Shown here: positions 13,870 through 15,556 of the stretch, piece by piece | Layout of the letters: each line of letters begins with the position of its first letter | Numbering within the stretch: position 1 is the first letter of the stretch | Source: Chloroflexota bacterium | GTDB taxonomy: Bacteria; Chloroflexota; Dehalococcoidia; UBA1151 | Direction: 5' to 3' | DNA length: 15,556 nt | NCBI GenBank assembly: GCA_022561735.1 | Contig: JADFQR010000003.1 | Coordinates: 1-15,556 of the forward strand | The notes under the pieces: generated by a model | What the model was told of the DNA's origin: nothing | Seen by the model: only the letters and a program-made list of their open reading frames with translations | Database searches by the model: none | Translations under genes and position numbers: made by a program

Positions 13870-14787
13870 CCAAAGTACAACGCAAAGGGACTTGCGCCGG
13901 CCGGCGGAAATCGCCGGGCGGCCAGGTCCCCGAAAAAGTCGTTGGGCCAGCATTTCTTGCGCGACTCCGCCGTATGCGCGCGCATAGTTGAAGCGGCGCG
14001 GATCGAGCCCGGCGAGACGGTGCTTGAGATCGGTCCCGGCCGGGGCGCGATAACCGGCATGCTGGCTGACCGTGCGGCACACCTGGTGCTCGTGGAACTT
14101 GACGGAGCGCTGGCGGAAATGCTCTCCGAGCGTTACGCGAAAAACGAAAATATCCGCGTAATCGAGTCCGATGCTCGCGACCTGGACCTGGGCACGCCCG
14201 GGGGCTCACCCGGGGACATTCCCGAGATCGCCGATCGGCCATACAAAATCGTGGCGAACCTGCCTTATTACGCGGCGTCGCCAATAATTCGTCGTTTCCT
14301 GGAGGCCGATAATCCGCCGGCCGAGATCGTGGTGATGGTGCAGCGAGAGGTGGCCCGGGAGATGGCGGCGCCGGAGGGGAAAATGGGGCTGCTTTCGGTC
14401 GCGACACGGTTTTATGCCGACCCTGAGGTGCTTTTTGACGTGCCGGGCTCTGCGTTCATCCCGCCCCCGAAAGTGGTGTCGTCCGTAATACGGCTGGTCA
14501 AACGTCCGGCCCCTCCCCTGGAACTTGACGATGCGGCGGCATTCTTCCGATTTGTGCGGGCCGCGTTTAAGGCGCCCCGCAAACAGCTGCACAACTCGCT
14601 TGCGCGCGGCCTGTTGATCGAGGTTCCGGAGGCGTCAGACATCATTGACCGGGCGGGCCTGGACTCGATGCGGCGTCCCCGGACACTTTCGATGGCCGAG
14701 TGGGGACGCCTTTACGAGGCGCGGACCCAGATCGTCGCGGCGGGTTCTGCCGGCACGCCAGCGCCCGGGTCCGGGGGAAACGGCTGA
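13852..14787 (+). CDS. rsmA: 16S rRNA dimethyladenosine transferase
   Basis: RsmA/KsgA uses S-adenosylmethionine to dimethylate two adjacent adenines (A1518 and A1519 in E. coli numbering) near the 3' end of 16S rRNA, a late check on small-subunit assembly. KKSLGQHFLRD at 28-38 is the family start, LEIGPGRG (58-65) binds the cofactor, VELD (81-84) ends the second strand and NLPYY (136-140) is the catalytic motif. A short extra loop GTPGGSPGDIPEIADR sits before it. The C-terminal domain is complete, with RAAFKAPRKQLHNSLARG. The length of 311 residues is slightly long. The only starts before the first motif are ATG 13852 and GTG 13858, both within the 3' end of the SRP RNA, and no ribosome site precedes them. 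The stop overlaps the ispE start (TGATG). Confidence 0.93.
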   Translation: MKVHDHPKYNAKGLAPAGGNRRAARSPKKSLGQHFLRDSAVCARIVEAARIEPGETVLEIGPGRGAITGMLADRAAHLVLVELDGALAEMLSERYAKNENIRVIESDARDLDLGTPGGSPGDIPEIADRPYKIVANLPYYAASPIIRRFLEADNPPAEIVVMVQREVAREMAAPEGKMGLLSVATRFYADPEVLFDVPGSAFIPPPKVVSSVIRLVKRPAPPLELDDAAAFFRFVRAAFKAPRKQLHNSLARGLLIEVPEASDIIDRAGLDSMRRPRTLSMAEWGRLYEARTQIVAAGSAGTPAPGSGGNG

Positions 14788-15556
14788 TGGCCGCCAGGGC
14801 GGAGATCGAAATTGAGGCGCACGCCAAGGTAAACCTGACGCTGGAAGTGCTCGGGAAACGTGACGATGGTTTCCACGACATCGTATCGATCATGCAGACG
14901 ATCGATCTTCACGACACGGTGACGCTGAAAGCGGCGGACGGGTTAACGCTTGTGTGCGATGACCCCGGCCTGGATGGCGATGACAACCTGGCGATCATCG
15001 CCGCACGGAAGCTACGGGAGACGGCGGGCGTCAACCTGGGCGCCGAGATTCACCTGGAGAAGCGCATACCCGTGGCCTCCGGGCTGGGCGGTGGCTCGAG
15101 CGACGCTGCCGCCGTGTTAACGGGACTCAACCAGCTCTGGGGACTCGAAATCGATCTGGCGGCGCTCGAAAAGATCGCCGTGGAGATCGGATCGGACGTC
15201 CCGTATTTCTTGAGCGGCGGCACGGCTCTCGTGCAGGGCAGGGGAGAGCACGTTGTCCCGCTGCCTCACGCCGATATCCGGTGGATGGTCGTGTTGTCGC
15301 CCGAGTTGCCGGAAGGCGAGGTCCCGGATAAAACGGCCCGTCTGTACGGTGAGGTCACCCGTTCCGACTATACGCGCGGGGTCCTCACGCACAAACTGGC
15401 GGGACGCATACGCGGCGGTGGGGATGCCCCGGTGCAGTTCTACTTCAACGTGTTTGAACCATACGCGGCAACGGTTTTCCCCGAATACGAAACCTTCCGG
15501 GAGACGTTTCGAGGCCTGGGCGCGATGGGTGTCCTGATGTCCGGCGCAGGTCCCAG
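14787..15556 (+). CDS. ispE: 4-diphosphocytidyl-2-C-methyl-D-erythritol kinase, 3' end cut by the window
   Basis: A GHMP-family kinase of the MEP (non-mevalonate) isoprenoid pathway. It phosphorylates the 2-hydroxyl of 4-diphosphocytidyl-methylerythritol with ATP. The window holds 256 codons of an expected roughly 290-310. AHAKVNLTLEV (11-21) has the catalytic Lys 14. PVASGLGGGSSDAAAV (95-110) is the GHMP ATP-binding loop, GSDVPYF (135-141) has the catalytic Asp 137, and the final residues MSGAGPS begin the third GHMP motif. The ATG overlaps the rsmA stop by one base, so the two are translationally coupled, an arrangement known in several Gram-positive-like lineages. There is no sign of damage; the gene simply continues past the window edge. 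Confidence 0.95.
   Translation, partial: MAARAEIEIEAHAKVNLTLEVLGKRDDGFHDIVSIMQTIDLHDTVTLKAADGLTLVCDDPGLDGDDNLAIIAARKLRETAGVNLGAEIHLEKRIPVASGLGGGSSDAAAVLTGLNQLWGLEIDLAALEKIAVEIGSDVPYFLSGGTALVQGRGEHVVPLPHADIRWMVVLSPELPEGEVPDKTARLYGEVTRSDYTRGVLTHKLAGRIRGGGDAPVQFYFNVFEPYAATVFPEYETFRETFRGLGAMGVLMSGAGP

Overview
The window looks like a chromosomal segment from a GC-rich bacterium, about 60% GC or more in the coding blocks and visibly lower between about 3050 and 3850. The gene set is a PPi-type phosphofructokinase, a Bacillus-like large SRP RNA, an rsmA-ispE gene pair, LepA, GalU and a ferritin-VIT fusion. Together with several genes that lack a Shine-Dalgarno sequence, this fits a Chloroflexota (Dehalococcoidia/SAR202-like) genome. 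That assignment is inference from gene content and style; no rRNA or taxonomic marker is present.

Region 1 (1-4226) is accessory and scarred. It starts with a minus-strand zinc-ribbon gene. That gene has a recognisable promoter, a perfect 22-bp palindrome over the predicted start of transcription, and a structured leader with a possible pseudoknot. Next come a small unrecognised ORF, a short orphan minus-strand reading frame, and a tandem-domain SagB/ThcOx-type nitroreductase on the minus strand. From 2629 to 4226 no intact gene is convincing. Instead there are a decayed C-terminus of an adenylate-cyclase/TPR protein, the first part of an IS3-family orfA, the 3' half of a tRNA-Ser(GCU) starting exactly at the anticodon loop, and a possible integrase tail that has lost its tyrosine. 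I read this as the scar of one or more integrated elements at a tRNA-Ser gene.

Region 2 (4227-11526) is mostly ordinary chromosome: a PPi-dependent phosphofructokinase (+), a 67-aa unknown (-), a stand-alone PEP-utilizing-enzyme swivel protein (-), a divergent small lipoprotein (+), a ferritin-like/VIT1 membrane transporter (+) and lepA (+).

Region 3 (11527-11920) is gene-free. It holds two 77-bp direct copies of a dispersed-type repeat and a third, inverted partial copy.

Region 4 (11921-15556) holds a DUF1684 protein (-), galU (-), the large SRP RNA (+), rsmA/ksgA (+) and the start of ispE (+), which runs off the end. The SRP RNA closes with a 10-bp terminal helix whose 3' strand lies inside the first codons of rsmA, so the RNA gene and the ORF overlap. 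rsmA and ispE overlap by one base and are probably co-transcribed.

I found no CRISPR array, defence operon or biosynthetic cluster. The best leads are the regulated leader at 245-368, the SRP RNA/rsmA overlap and the tRNA-Ser scar.
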